From Gammaproteobacteria bacterium (GTDB lineage Bacteria; Pseudomonadota; Gammaproteobacteria; UBA5335; SLRW01), in assembly GCA_007134115.1 (NCBI GenBank), contig SLLK01000020.1, forward strand, positions 1 through 8,189: a stretch of DNA of 8,189 bases. The letters are read 5' to 3'. Shown piece by piece: positions 1-5,503 of the stretch; the stretch's first letter is position 1, and each line of letters begins with the position of its first letter. The position numbers and the translations under genes were made by a program. Below the pieces are notes generated by a model, which made no database searches, was not told the origin of the DNA, and saw only the letters and a program-made list of their open reading frames with translations.

Positions 1-107
1 CGCACATGCTCCACAGCACGTCCTGCATCCCATCTTCGCTTCCAGATCAGGTACGCGGCCACGATGCTAGGTGAACGCGATTTCCCTTGATCACAGTGCA
101 CAAGCAC
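1..107 (-). CDS. Fragment of a dual-specificity (tyrosine) phosphatase, running off the window edge
   Basis: Reading the minus strand from about 107 down to 1 gives a peptide containing VHCDQGKSRSPSIVAAYLI followed by WKRRWDAGRAVEHV. This matches the P-loop of the dual-specificity phosphatase family (HCxxGxSRS, with Cys as nucleophile and Arg binding phosphate), followed by the usual AYL helix and an 'A(L/V)EHVR' helix. Members of the family dephosphorylate Ser/Thr/Tyr residues or other phosphoesters. Only the active-site segment is here. On the 5' side of this gene the frame stays open up to about 269 but is simply the antisense of sdhA, and the expected upstream phosphatase domain with its general-acid Asp is missing. 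The C-terminal end lies outside the window. The fragment is therefore probably joined to sdhA by a chimera or rearrangement, and may not belong to this organism. The motif is convincing; the gene's reality at this place is doubtful. Confidence 0.5.
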   Translation of the reverse strand, partial: MLVHCDQGKSRSPSIVAAYLIWKRRWDAGRAVEHV

Positions 108-221
108 ACCCTGTCCTGGCTCGACGACAAGGGCAAGGTGCGCTTCGACTACCGGCCGGTCCATATGTATACACTGACTGACGAGGTGGAAGTCGTGCCC
201 CCCAAGGCGCGCGTATATTAA
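102..221 (+). CDS. sdhA: Succinate dehydrogenase flavoprotein subunit, C-terminal fragment
   Basis: The codons from about 102 to the TAA at 219-221 encode KHTLSWLDDKGKVRFDYRPV followed by HMYTLTDEVEVVPPKARVY. This is the typical C-terminus of SdhA, the FAD-carrying catalytic subunit of complex II that oxidises succinate to fumarate in the TCA cycle. SdhA is normally close to 590 residues, so more than 90% is absent. The same frame runs into a TGA at 72-74, and codons 75-101 (TRFPLITVH) do not look like SdhA. The homology therefore stops at about position 102, inside the window, and not at its edge. In an intact operon sdhC-sdhD-sdhA would lie upstream. The gene is followed by sdhB in the same direction. 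The identity is secure from the conserved tail and the sdhB neighbour; the break is the odd point. Confidence 0.85.
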   Translation, partial: KHTLSWLDDKGKVRFDYRPVHMYTLTDEVEVVPPKARVY

Positions 222-298
222 GGCGCCCCCCAAGGCGCGCGTATCAAGGCGCCCCCCGGGGCGCGCGTATCAAGGCGCCGCCGAAGGCGAGCGCTTGC
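192..298 (+). repeat. Short tandem repeat derived from the 3' end of sdhA
   Basis: The last codons of sdhA (198-218, CCCCCCAAGGCGCGCGTAT) are repeated directly downstream. A 26-base unit starting AAGGCGCCCCCC and ending GCGCGTATC occupies 220-245. A second copy at 246-271 differs at two bases (AA to GG). A degraded third copy lies at 272-298. The offset between the sdhA copy and the first unit is 28 bases, and 26 thereafter. In the second copy the AA to GG change creates a small hairpin (GCGCCC 249-254 with GGGCGC 259-264). There is no T-tract, so this is not an intrinsic terminator. It fills most of the 157-base space between the sdhA stop and the sdhB start. It could be slippage-born and neutral, or it could affect processing of the sdh mRNA; the sequence does not decide. 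Confidence 0.75.
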
Positions 299-378
299 AC
301 GGTCACAATCAGACAGCAGCGCCCTTGTCGTTCTTTATCCCGGCGACTCGGGCACAGGGCATCAGCAGGAGTGAGATC

Positions 379-1158
379 ATGGCGCAGTTCCGACTCCCCA
401 AAAACTCGCGTATTCACAAGGGCAGGGACTTCCCCGCACCGGAAGGAGCGACCCGTGTGCGGCGCTTCCGCGTGTATCGCTACGAGCCGGACAACGCGGG
501 CAATCCCACCGTGGATACCTATCACATCGATCTGGATGACTGCGGCCCGATGGTGCTCGACGCGCTGATCAAGATCAAGAACGAGATTGATCCCACATTG
601 ACGTTCCGGCGCTCCTGCCGCGAGGGCATTTGCGGTTCCTGCGCCATGAACATTGATGGCGGCAATACGCTTGCCTGTACCCAGGCCATTGCCGATATCA
701 AGGGCGATGTGAAGATTTATCCCCTGCCGCACATGCCCGTGGTCAAGGATCTGGTGCCCGACCTGGATCGCTTCTACGCCCAGTATGCGGCCATCGAGCC
801 GTGGATGAAGACGCGCTCGGCCACGCCGCCGGATCGTGAACGATTGCAGTCCCCGGCCGAGCGTGCACAGCTTGACGGGCTCTACGAGTGCATCCTTTGC
901 GCCTGTTGTTCCACCGCTTGCCCGAGTTACTGGTGGAATGGCGATCGTTACCTGGGCCCCGCCGCATTGTTGCAGGCCTACCGATGGCTTGCCGACAGCC
1001 GTGACGAGGCCACCGGCGAACGCCTGGACGCACTGGAAGACCCGTTCAAGCTGTATCGCTGCCATACCATCATGAACTGCACCAACACCTGTCCCAAGGG
1101 TCTGAATCCGGCGCAGGCCATTGGCGAGATCAAGAAGATGATGGTGGCCCGGCGCTGA
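379..1158 (+). CDS. sdhB: Succinate dehydrogenase iron-sulfur subunit
   Basis: SdhB passes electrons from the SdhA flavin through three iron-sulfur clusters to ubiquinone at the SdhCD membrane anchor. The 259-residue product has the full ligand set. The [2Fe-2S] ligands are C80, C85, C88 and C100 in an N-terminal ferredoxin-like domain. The [4Fe-4S] ligands are C171, C174, C177 and C238. The [3Fe-4S] ligands are C181, C228 and C234. Spacing of the last seven matches E. coli SdhB exactly. The quinone-site residues P182, W186, H229 and I231 correspond to E. coli P160, W164, H207 and I209. The start is ATG 379, because AGGAG at 367-371 sits 7 bases upstream. The longer frame back to a TTG at 295 runs through the repeat and has no ribosome site. 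The protein is slightly longer than the E. coli one (238), mainly at the N-terminus. Its TGA overlaps the sdhE ATG by one base. Confidence 0.97.
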   Translation: MAQFRLPKNSRIHKGRDFPAPEGATRVRRFRVYRYEPDNAGNPTVDTYHIDLDDCGPMVLDALIKIKNEIDPTLTFRRSCREGICGSCAMNIDGGNTLACTQAIADIKGDVKIYPLPHMPVVKDLVPDLDRFYAQYAAIEPWMKTRSATPPDRERLQSPAERAQLDGLYECILCACCSTACPSYWWNGDRYLGPAALLQAYRWLADSRDEATGERLDALEDPFKLYRCHTIMNCTNTCPKGLNPAQAIGEIKKMMVARR

Positions 1159-1409
1159 TGCCCGAGGACCTGCGTCGCGTACGCTGGCTGTGCCGGCGAG
1201 GCATGAAAGAGCTGGATGTGATGCTGGCCGCCTTTCTTGCCGACGGCTACGCGGCGCTCAGCATGGATGAGCAGGCATGTTTTGGCGCGCTGCTGCACTG
1301 GCAGGACCCGGAACTGTTCGCCTTGCTCAGCGGACAGCAGGAAGCCCCCGATGATGAATGCGCCAGGGTTGTACGGAAGATTCGAGACAGCGCGCGCCTT
1401 TCAGGTTGA
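1158..1409 (+). CDS. sdhE: FAD assembly factor SdhE (YgfY/Sdh5 family)
   Basis: SdhE is a small cytoplasmic protein that promotes covalent attachment of FAD to SdhA. The 83-residue product has the family's invariant RGxxE motif (R14-G15-M-K-E18, within RRGMKELD) near the N-terminus, the following helix (DVMLAAFLADGY) and the conserved 'HWQDPELFALLSG' segment at about 47-59. Length is typical for the family (80-90 residues). The ATG overlaps the sdhB TGA by one base (TGATG), which suggests translational coupling. Such coupling would tie production of the flavinylation factor to the complex it matures. Placement directly after sdhB is a sensible functional arrangement, whereas in E. coli sdhE is away from the sdh operon and paired with ygfX. 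Identification is firm. Confidence 0.95.
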   Translation: MPEDLRRVRWLCRRGMKELDVMLAAFLADGYAALSMDEQACFGALLHWQDPELFALLSGQQEAPDDECARVVRKIRDSARLSG

Positions 1410-1806
1410 CCCGTCCCTGCGTTTGCGGTTGTGGTTGCCGGGTGTACATGTACTCGGTATTTGCCTTCTGTTGATCCTGTTGCCTGGATTGTGGCTGGTA
1501 GCCGCCGCTCCTTTGCTGGCGTGGTCGGGGGTGGGTGCCTGGCAACGTCACGAAGGGCGCCTGGCCATTCGTCGTCTGGTGCGCGGCGGCGATGGTGAGT
1601 GGCATCTGCAACTGGCCAGCGGTGGCTGGCAGCGTGGGCACCTGTGCCAGGGCAGTCTGGTGCTTCCCGCCCTGACGGTGCTGAATTTTCGTGCCGATCG
1701 CTGGCGTGGCAGCGTCGTGATTCTCGGGGACAACATGTCGCCTGCCGCGCGCAGGCGCCTGCGGGTGATCATGCGGTACGCCGGGAGCGAGGAGGTTGCA
1801 CCATGA
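1351..1806 (+). CDS. ygfX: YgfX-like inner-membrane protein (CptA family)
   Basis: The product has 151 residues from ATG 1351 (AGGAAG at 1339-1344, 6 bases upstream; the adjacent ATG 1354 is equally possible). It begins with a short cytoplasmic stretch containing the family-like 'VDPSLRLRLWLPGVHVLG'. Two closely spaced membrane helices follow (about 31-47 and 48-63), then a basic soluble domain ending in DNMSPAARRRLRVIMR, the kind of Arg-rich tail seen in YgfX. In E. coli YgfX is encoded with SdhE, and has been reported as a toxin-like inhibitor of FtsZ/MreB (CptA) and as a partner of SdhE; which role holds here is unknown. The gene overlaps the end of sdhE by 59 bases in another frame, an unusually long overlap. 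The family call rests on layout, position and the tail motif. Confidence 0.8.
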   Translation: MMNAPGLYGRFETARAFQVDPSLRLRLWLPGVHVLGICLLLILLPGLWLVAAAPLLAWSGVGAWQRHEGRLAIRRLVRGGDGEWHLQLASGGWQRGHLCQGSLVLPALTVLNFRADRWRGSVVILGDNMSPAARRRLRVIMRYAGSEEVAP

Positions 1807-2180
1807 ATGAAATGACATCACGTATGATCCGGCTGGGGTTTTTCGGCAGCGTGGGCTGGCTGATACTGGCCGGGTTGAGCCTGGTGCTGCTGGTGGAGTC
1901 CGGGGCGCTGCCGGAGGCGCCGGAACCTACCGCCTGGACCTGGGCCAGCCTGGGGCTGCTGGCCATTGCCGTGCTGGTGTTGTATCCGCTGATTATCTAT
2001 GCCGCGCCACCGGTAACCCGCATACCGTGGTTGTGTCTGGTGATCAGTATGGTGCTGGTCGAAGGCGCGCGTATTTTCTTCCCCGACCTGTTTACGGCCA
2101 GGGTGGCTGTTCACATCGCCGGTCTTGGCTTCGGGCTGTTCGCCACCTGGCGCTTTCGCCAGTTGTCAGCACATCTCTGA
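1803..2180 (+). CDS. Unrecognised four-helix inner-membrane protein
   Basis: The start is ATG 1803, with a perfect AGGAGG at 1790-1795 seven bases upstream, giving 125 residues; it overlaps the ygfX TGA by 4 bases (ATGA). Four hydrophobic segments are visible at about 12-32, 46-68, 73-93 and 100-117, with very short loops. The second helix ends LYPLIIYAAPP and the third contains VLVEGARIFFPD, where the Glu and Arg are unusual within or at the edge of a membrane segment. There is no signal peptide, Cys, His cluster or catalytic motif to suggest an enzyme. It is the last gene before the terminator in the sdhB-sdhE-ygfX unit, so it is likely co-transcribed with complex II biogenesis genes. I do not recognise the family. 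A small membrane protein near sdhE/ygfX/nadB is also found in Pseudomonas as I recall, which would make it a conserved neighbour. Confidence 0.8.
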   Translation: MNEMTSRMIRLGFFGSVGWLILAGLSLVLLVESGALPEAPEPTAWTWASLGLLAIAVLVLYPLIIYAAPPVTRIPWLCLVISMVLVEGARIFFPDLFTARVAVHIAGLGFGLFATWRFRQLSAHL

Positions 2181-2213
2181 GGTATTCGCGGGGTACGGGT
2201 CATCCGCAGACGT

Positions 2214-2246
2214 AAAAAAACCCCCGCCGGCCGGCGGGGGTTTTTT
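2214..2246. terminator. Bidirectional intrinsic terminator (perfect palindrome)
   Basis: CCCCCGCCGG (2221-2230) is followed immediately by its reverse complement CCGGCGGGGG (2231-2240), flanked by seven A (2214-2220) and six T (2241-2246). In RNA this gives a GC stem of 8 pairs with a GGCC loop and a U-tract in either direction. It lies between two convergent genes: the four-helix membrane protein ending at 2180 on the plus strand and the barrel gene ending at 2263 on the minus strand. It can therefore end both transcripts. It is the strongest terminator in the window. Confidence 0.95.
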
Positions 2247-2262
2247 GTGCGATACATACTGT

Positions 2263-2871
2263 CTAGAAGCTGTAACGTACGCCCAGCGCCCAGGTCTGGA
2301 AGTCGCGATTGAGGTTGGCCTCACCCACAATGCCCAGGCCCTGTCCGACATCATAGATGCCCTGGTAGGACAGCGTGTATTCACTGCGCAGGTCTTCGAA
2401 GCCGTCGTCGTGGCCGTCTTCGTGAACCCAGTCCATGCGCACCGCCAGCTCGAGATTCTCGATCGGCGACTGGCCGCGGAAACCGACACTGGCGCCGGGC
2501 ACCACATCGTCTTCATCACCGTCGAAGTATTCGGTGTACACAACCTTGGCGACGGCAAACAGATCCACGCCGCGGCTTACGGTGGCGTTATAGCCCAGGC
2601 CGAGCGAGGCGCGTTCGAAATCAGTGCTGCTGTCGTTGAAGCCGTATTCGCGGTAATCCGCGGCAACGAACATGTTGGGCGCCAGCGCGACCGAGGCCGC
2701 CAGATCAATGCCGTGGCCGGCTCGGCGTGTGGTGTTGGTGGCTGCGGTAATGTTGTCCTGACCGGTGGTCTGATAGCCGGCCTGGATGTAGTTATAGCTA
2801 ACGTCGCTCGCGAATACCGAGGATACCGGCATGGCGAGTGCCGCCAGACAGGCGATGTGGCGTGCTTTCAT
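2263..2871 (-). CDS. Small outer-membrane beta-barrel protein (Ax21-like)
   Basis: The 202-residue product has a clear signal peptide (MKARHIACLAALAMPVSSVFA, cleavage after A21) and then alternating polar/hydrophobic strands with Tyr and Asp/Asn-rich turns, as in a small eight-strand barrel. It ends in the aromatic signature of outer-membrane proteins (strand QTWALGVRYSF, terminal Phe). The mature start SDVSYNYIQAGYQ, the APNMFVAADYREYG strand and the overall size resemble the Ax21 family of Xanthomonas and relatives. Those are barrels once described as quorum/immunity factors, a claim since withdrawn. The resemblance is from memory and is not a proven homology. The role is unknown: a structural or small-molecule pore is possible. 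The start has GAGGGAG (2881-2887 on the plus strand numbering) 9 bases upstream. It lies downstream of nadB on the same strand (gap 113 bases) but probably has its own promoter. Confidence 0.85.
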   Translation of the reverse strand: MKARHIACLAALAMPVSSVFASDVSYNYIQAGYQTTGQDNITAATNTTRRAGHGIDLAASVALAPNMFVAADYREYGFNDSSTDFERASLGLGYNATVSRGVDLFAVAKVVYTEYFDGDEDDVVPGASVGFRGQSPIENLELAVRMDWVHEDGHDDGFEDLRSEYTLSYQGIYDVGQGLGIVGEANLNRDFQTWALGVRYSF

Positions 2872-2900
2872 AAGAAGGTTCTCCCTCGATCAGTGTTTTT

Positions 2901-2915
2901 TATTCAGTATGAATA
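2901..2915. promoter_or_regulatory. Dyad upstream of the barrel gene
   Basis: TATTCA (2901-2906) and TGAATA (2910-2915) form a perfect inverted repeat around GTA, about 30 bases before the barrel-gene start codon. Read on the minus strand it is TATTCATACTGAATA, which includes -10-like hexamers (TATTCA, CATACT), so it may be an operator overlapping the promoter. No good -35 is obvious. This is a structural observation with an inferred role. Confidence 0.35.
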
Positions 2916-2917
2916 CA

Positions 2918-2934
2918 GGGTCCGGGACGGACCC
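2918..2934. other. GC hairpin between nadB and the barrel gene
   Basis: GGGTCCG (2918-2924) pairs perfectly with CGGACCC (2928-2934) across a 3-base loop. On the minus strand it follows nadB by about 50 bases and precedes the barrel gene. It lacks an adjacent T-tract in either direction, so it is not a standard terminator. It may lie in the 3' end of the nadB mRNA as a stabilising or attenuating hairpin. A second, weaker A/T-loop hairpin (CCATT 2957-2961 with AATGG 2965-2969) lies closer to nadB. Confidence 0.4.
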
Positions 2935-2984
2935 CGTTGAACCCCGCTTGAGGTTACCATTTTTAATGGCCGTGCAAAAGACTG

Positions 2985-4718
2985 TCAATGAGCGCGTTGT
3001 GCAGGGCTTCGGGCCGGCTTTGCGACGGTGGCCACTGGACCGTGTTCGTCACTGTCCGGCCAGCGCACCGGCTGGCCTGCACCGGCGAATGCCTGCGGGA
3101 CCAGTACGGTGTTGTGCAGCGGGCCGTCGGTCAGCGGGTCGGGGTAGTCCAGGCTGTAATGCAGGCCGCGGCTTTCCCGCCGGCGCATGGCGCTGTGGAT
3201 AATCAACTCGGCGACGGTCACCAGGTTGCGCAATTCCAGCAGATCATGGGTGATGCGGAAGTTGCCGTAGTATTCCTCGATTTCCGAACGCAGCAGGGCG
3301 GCGCGATGGTGGGCGCGTTGCAGCCGTTTGGTGGTGCGTACGATTCCTACGTAATCCCACATGAAGCGGCGCAGTTCCAGCCAGTTGTGGGTCACCACGA
3401 TTTCCTCGTCGGAATCGCTGACCCGGCTTTCATCCCACGGTGCAATGTCGCATGTCGGCGCGGATAACGGCGACCGGTGGATGTCGGCGCCGGCCTCGGT
3501 GGCAAAGACCAGGCATTCAAGCAGGCTGTTGCTGGCCATGCGGTTGGCCCCGTGCAACCCGGTAAAGGCTGTCTCGCCGACGGCATACAGGCCGGGCAGG
3601 TCGGTGCGCCCACGGCGGTCGGTCATCACGCCGCCGCAGGTGTAGTGGGCGGCGGGAACCACGGGCAGCGGCTCGCGGGTCATGTCATGGCCCAGTTCCA
3701 GACAGCGCGCGTGGATGGTGGGGAAATGGCGCTCAATGAACGCTGCCGGCTTGTGGCTGATGTCCAGGTACACGCAATCGATACCCAGCCGTTTCATTTC
3801 ATGGTCAATGGCGCGCGCCACAATATCCCGGGGCGCCAGCTCCGCGCGTTTGTCGAAGGCAGGCATGAAACGGCTGCCGTCCGGCAGCAGCAGTTTGCCC
3901 CCTTCGCCGCGGATGGCCTCGCTGAGCAGGAACGAGCGGGCGGCGTTGGAAGGGGCCTGGCCGGGCACGTAGAGGCAGGTTGGGTGAAACTGCATGAATT
4001 CCATGTTGGCCACCCGGCAGCCCGCACGCCAGGCCATGGCGATGCCGTCGCCGGTGGCGCTGTCGGGGTTGCTGGTGTACAGGTAGACCTTGCTGGCGCC
4101 GCCGGTGGCCAGCACGGTATGCCGCGCGCGCACCGGCCGCACCCGCTGCCCGCGGCGATCCAGCAGGTAGGCGCCCACGCAGCGCCGCCGGTTGTCGGCG
4201 GCGGCGTCGCTGATCAGGTCGATGGCAACGTGGTGTTCGAGGATGTCGACATTGGGATGTCGGCGCACCAGCTCTTCCAGGGTGTTCTCTATGGCCTGGC
4301 CGGTGCGGTCGTCGGCATGGATCACGCGTCGGTGGCTGTGGCCGCCCTCGCGCGTCAGATGATAGGCGCGGTCCGGATCGTCGCCGTCGACCCGGGTGAA
4401 CGGCACGCCCTGCTCGATCAGCCAGTGAATGGCTTCCGGGCCACGTTCGATGGTGTGCCGTACGATGTCCGGGTCGCACAGACCGGCCCCTGCATCAATG
4501 GTGTCGGCCGCATGCGAGGCCAGTGAATCGCCGCGATCGAGTACCGCGGAGACGCCGCCCTGGGCGTACAGGGTGCTCCCTTCGGCGAGGCATTCCTTGG
4601 ATACCACGGCCACGCGCCAGCGGTCGGCGACGCGCAGGGTGAGGGTCAGCCCGGCGGCCCCGCTGCCGATGACCAGCACGTCGACGTCATACAGGGCATT
4701 GTCTTGCATGGATGTCAT
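2985..4718 (-). CDS. nadB: L-aspartate oxidase
   Basis: NadB is the cytoplasmic FAD enzyme that oxidises L-aspartate to iminoaspartate, which NadA turns into quinolinate for NAD synthesis. The 577-residue product has the N-terminal FAD-binding motif GSGAAGL (18-24), the STLYAQGG flavin loop (48-55), REGGHSHRR (123-131) and FMQFHPT (241-247, H245). It also has the catalytic LAPRDIVARAI (R297, E. coli R290), HYTCGG (H358, E. coli H351) and the C-terminal FAD motif GLHGANRMASNSLLE (R393). It is a homologue of SdhA/FrdA; ANRMASNSLLE and the other NadB-specific motifs separate it from those. It is about 35 residues longer than E. coli NadB, mostly as a polar tail after HNTVLVPQ. The start is uncertain: ATG 4718 has only an AGG two bases away, and ATG 4709 (MQDN) is an alternative. 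It is divergent from rpoE, as in E. coli and Pseudomonas. Confidence 0.97.
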   Translation of the reverse strand: MTSMQDNALYDVDVLVIGSGAAGLTLTLRVADRWRVAVVSKECLAEGSTLYAQGGVSAVLDRGDSLASHAADTIDAGAGLCDPDIVRHTIERGPEAIHWLIEQGVPFTRVDGDDPDRAYHLTREGGHSHRRVIHADDRTGQAIENTLEELVRRHPNVDILEHHVAIDLISDAAADNRRRCVGAYLLDRRGQRVRPVRARHTVLATGGASKVYLYTSNPDSATGDGIAMAWRAGCRVANMEFMQFHPTCLYVPGQAPSNAARSFLLSEAIRGEGGKLLLPDGSRFMPAFDKRAELAPRDIVARAIDHEMKRLGIDCVYLDISHKPAAFIERHFPTIHARCLELGHDMTREPLPVVPAAHYTCGGVMTDRRGRTDLPGLYAVGETAFTGLHGANRMASNSLLECLVFATEAGADIHRSPLSAPTCDIAPWDESRVSDSDEEIVVTHNWLELRRFMWDYVGIVRTTKRLQRAHHRAALLRSEIEEYYGNFRITHDLLELRNLVTVAELIIHSAMRRRESRGLHYSLDYPDPLTDGPLHNTVLVPQAFAGAGQPVRWPDSDEHGPVATVAKPARSPAQRAH

Positions 4719-4800
4719 TGCCTGTGGACTGGTAGTATCCGGCTCGGGGTCGGGGGATTTCAGGTTACTATAGGGCCTTGCCCGTCATGGCGCCCACTAT

Positions 4801-4818
4801 ATCCCGGGAGCCCGGGAT
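4801..4818. promoter_or_regulatory. Perfect 18-base dyad in the nadB/rpoE intergenic region
   Basis: ATCCCGGG (4801-4808) and CCCGGGAT (4811-4818) are perfect inverted repeats separated by AG. The dyad ends 4 bases before the -35 element of the predicted sigma-E promoter and lies in the divergent region serving both nadB and rpoE. A two-base spacer suits a dimeric DNA-binding protein better than an RNA hairpin. The regulator is unknown. The rest of the 171-base gap holds only weak -10-like hexamers (for example TATAGT on the minus strand at 4767-4772, possibly for nadB). Confidence 0.4.
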
Positions 4819-4822
4819 TGGC

Positions 4823-4850
4823 GAACTTCACCGCGGCGTTCTTGTCTAGA
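4823..4850 (+). promoter_or_regulatory. Predicted sigma-E (AlgU-type) promoter of rpoE
   Basis: GAACTT (4823-4828) is followed after 16 bases by TCTAGA (4845-4850). The known sigma-E/AlgU consensus is GAACTT, a 16-17 base spacer, then TCTGA or a close variant, so the -35 is perfect and the -10 keeps TCT. Transcription would begin near 4856, giving a leader of about 34 bases before the rpoE start. This is the expected position for autoregulation of the operon by its own sigma factor. Confidence 0.75.
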
Positions 4851-4889
4851 CACACAAGCAACGCGCGGGCACACGGAGAATATGCCCGC

Positions 4890-5465
4890 ATGGGCCAACA
4901 GACAGTGGACCAGGAACTGGTAAGTCGTGTGCAGCGGGGCGACAAGGCCGCCTTTGACCTGCTGGTGCGCAAATACCAGCACAAGGTGATCAAGCTGGTC
5001 ACCCGCTATGTATACGACCCCAGCGATGCCCTGGATGTGGCGCAGGAAGCGTTCATCAAGGCTTATCGGGCGTTGCCGGCGTTTCGTGGTGACAGCGCGT
5101 TCTATACGTGGCTGTACCGCATCGCGATCAATACAGCCAAGAATCATGCTGTGTCGCGGCGCCGGCAACCGTTTATCAACGAATCGGACATGGGCGACAC
5201 TGACAATTACGACCTCAGCGGGCGTATGCCCGATGGTGATACGCCGGAAGGTCTGGCGCTTACCGGTGAAATCCGGGACCGCATACTGGCGGCGATTGAA
5301 GCCTTGCCGGAAGACTTGCGTACGGCCATTTTGCTGCGTGAACTGGAGGGGTTGAGCTATGAGCAGATTGCCCAGTCCATGGATTGTCCGGTAGGTACAG
5401 TCAGGTCGCGCCTGTTCAGGGCGCGTGAAGCAATCGACCAGCAGTTGGCGGAGTTGCTTGAATAG
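4890..5465 (+). CDS. rpoE: RNA polymerase sigma-E factor (RpoE/AlgU)
   Basis: This is an extracytoplasmic-function sigma factor that directs RNA polymerase to envelope-stress genes and is held inactive by RseA. The 191-residue product, the same length as E. coli RpoE, has region 2 at about 21-92, with DVAQEAFIKAYRALPAFRGD and FYTWLYRIAINTAKN nearly identical to the family. Region 4 is at about 131-184, with LPEDLRTAILLRELEGLSYE and the DNA-contacting CPVGTVRSRLFRARE. The linker between them (about 95-125) is acidic and variable. The start is ATG 4890, giving MGQQTVDQ, which aligns with MGEQLTDQ of E. coli, with GGAGA at 4875-4879. An earlier ATG at 4882 is out of frame, and the frame back to 4704 crosses the promoter. 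First gene of the stress operon. Confidence 0.97.
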   Translation: MGQQTVDQELVSRVQRGDKAAFDLLVRKYQHKVIKLVTRYVYDPSDALDVAQEAFIKAYRALPAFRGDSAFYTWLYRIAINTAKNHAVSRRRQPFINESDMGDTDNYDLSGRMPDGDTPEGLALTGEIRDRILAAIEALPEDLRTAILLRELEGLSYEQIAQSMDCPVGTVRSRLFRAREAIDQQLAELLE

Positions 5466-5503
5466 GCAGGGGGGCTGCCTTGAACAGACGCCGTGTGTGG
5501 CGT
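5464..5503 (+). other. Two small hairpins between rpoE and rseA
   Basis: AGGCAG (5464-5469) pairs with CTGCCT (5475-5480) around a G5 loop, overlapping the rpoE stop. ACGCC (5488-5492) pairs with GGCGT (5499-5503) around GTGTGT. Neither is followed by a T-tract, so they should not terminate. They sit in the only non-overlapping junction among the first genes of the operon and could affect mRNA processing or the sigma/anti-sigma ratio. That role is inferred. Confidence 0.4.

Noticed and set aside
102..164. Full phosphatase gene starting at the minus-strand ATG near 164
   Set aside because: The segment before the P-loop is exactly antisense to the conserved SdhA tail and lacks the rest of the phosphatase domain.
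192..298. CRISPR array
   Set aside because: The repeats are contiguous 26-base units with no unique spacers, and they derive from the sdhA end.
295..378. Longer sdhB start at TTG 295
   Set aside because: It runs through the repeat region, has no ribosome site, and ATG 379 has a well-placed AGGAG and a normal SdhB N-terminus.
244..1065. Long minus-strand open frame opposite sdhB
   Set aside because: Antisense shadow of sdhB; low-complexity translation without recognisable motifs, and sdhB is certain.
2918..2934. Rho-independent terminator of nadB
   Set aside because: The stem is good but no T-tract follows on the minus strand.
2125..2940. Plus-strand open frame opposite the barrel gene
   Set aside because: It crosses the terminator and is the antisense of a protein with a clear signal peptide and barrel pattern.
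3477..4526. 349-codon plus-strand open frame opposite nadB
   Set aside because: Antisense shadow typical of GC-rich DNA; all nadB motifs lie on the minus strand.
4704..4889. N-terminal extension of RpoE to ATG 4704
   Set aside because: It would overlap nadB and the sigma-E promoter; the 191-residue form matches the family start.
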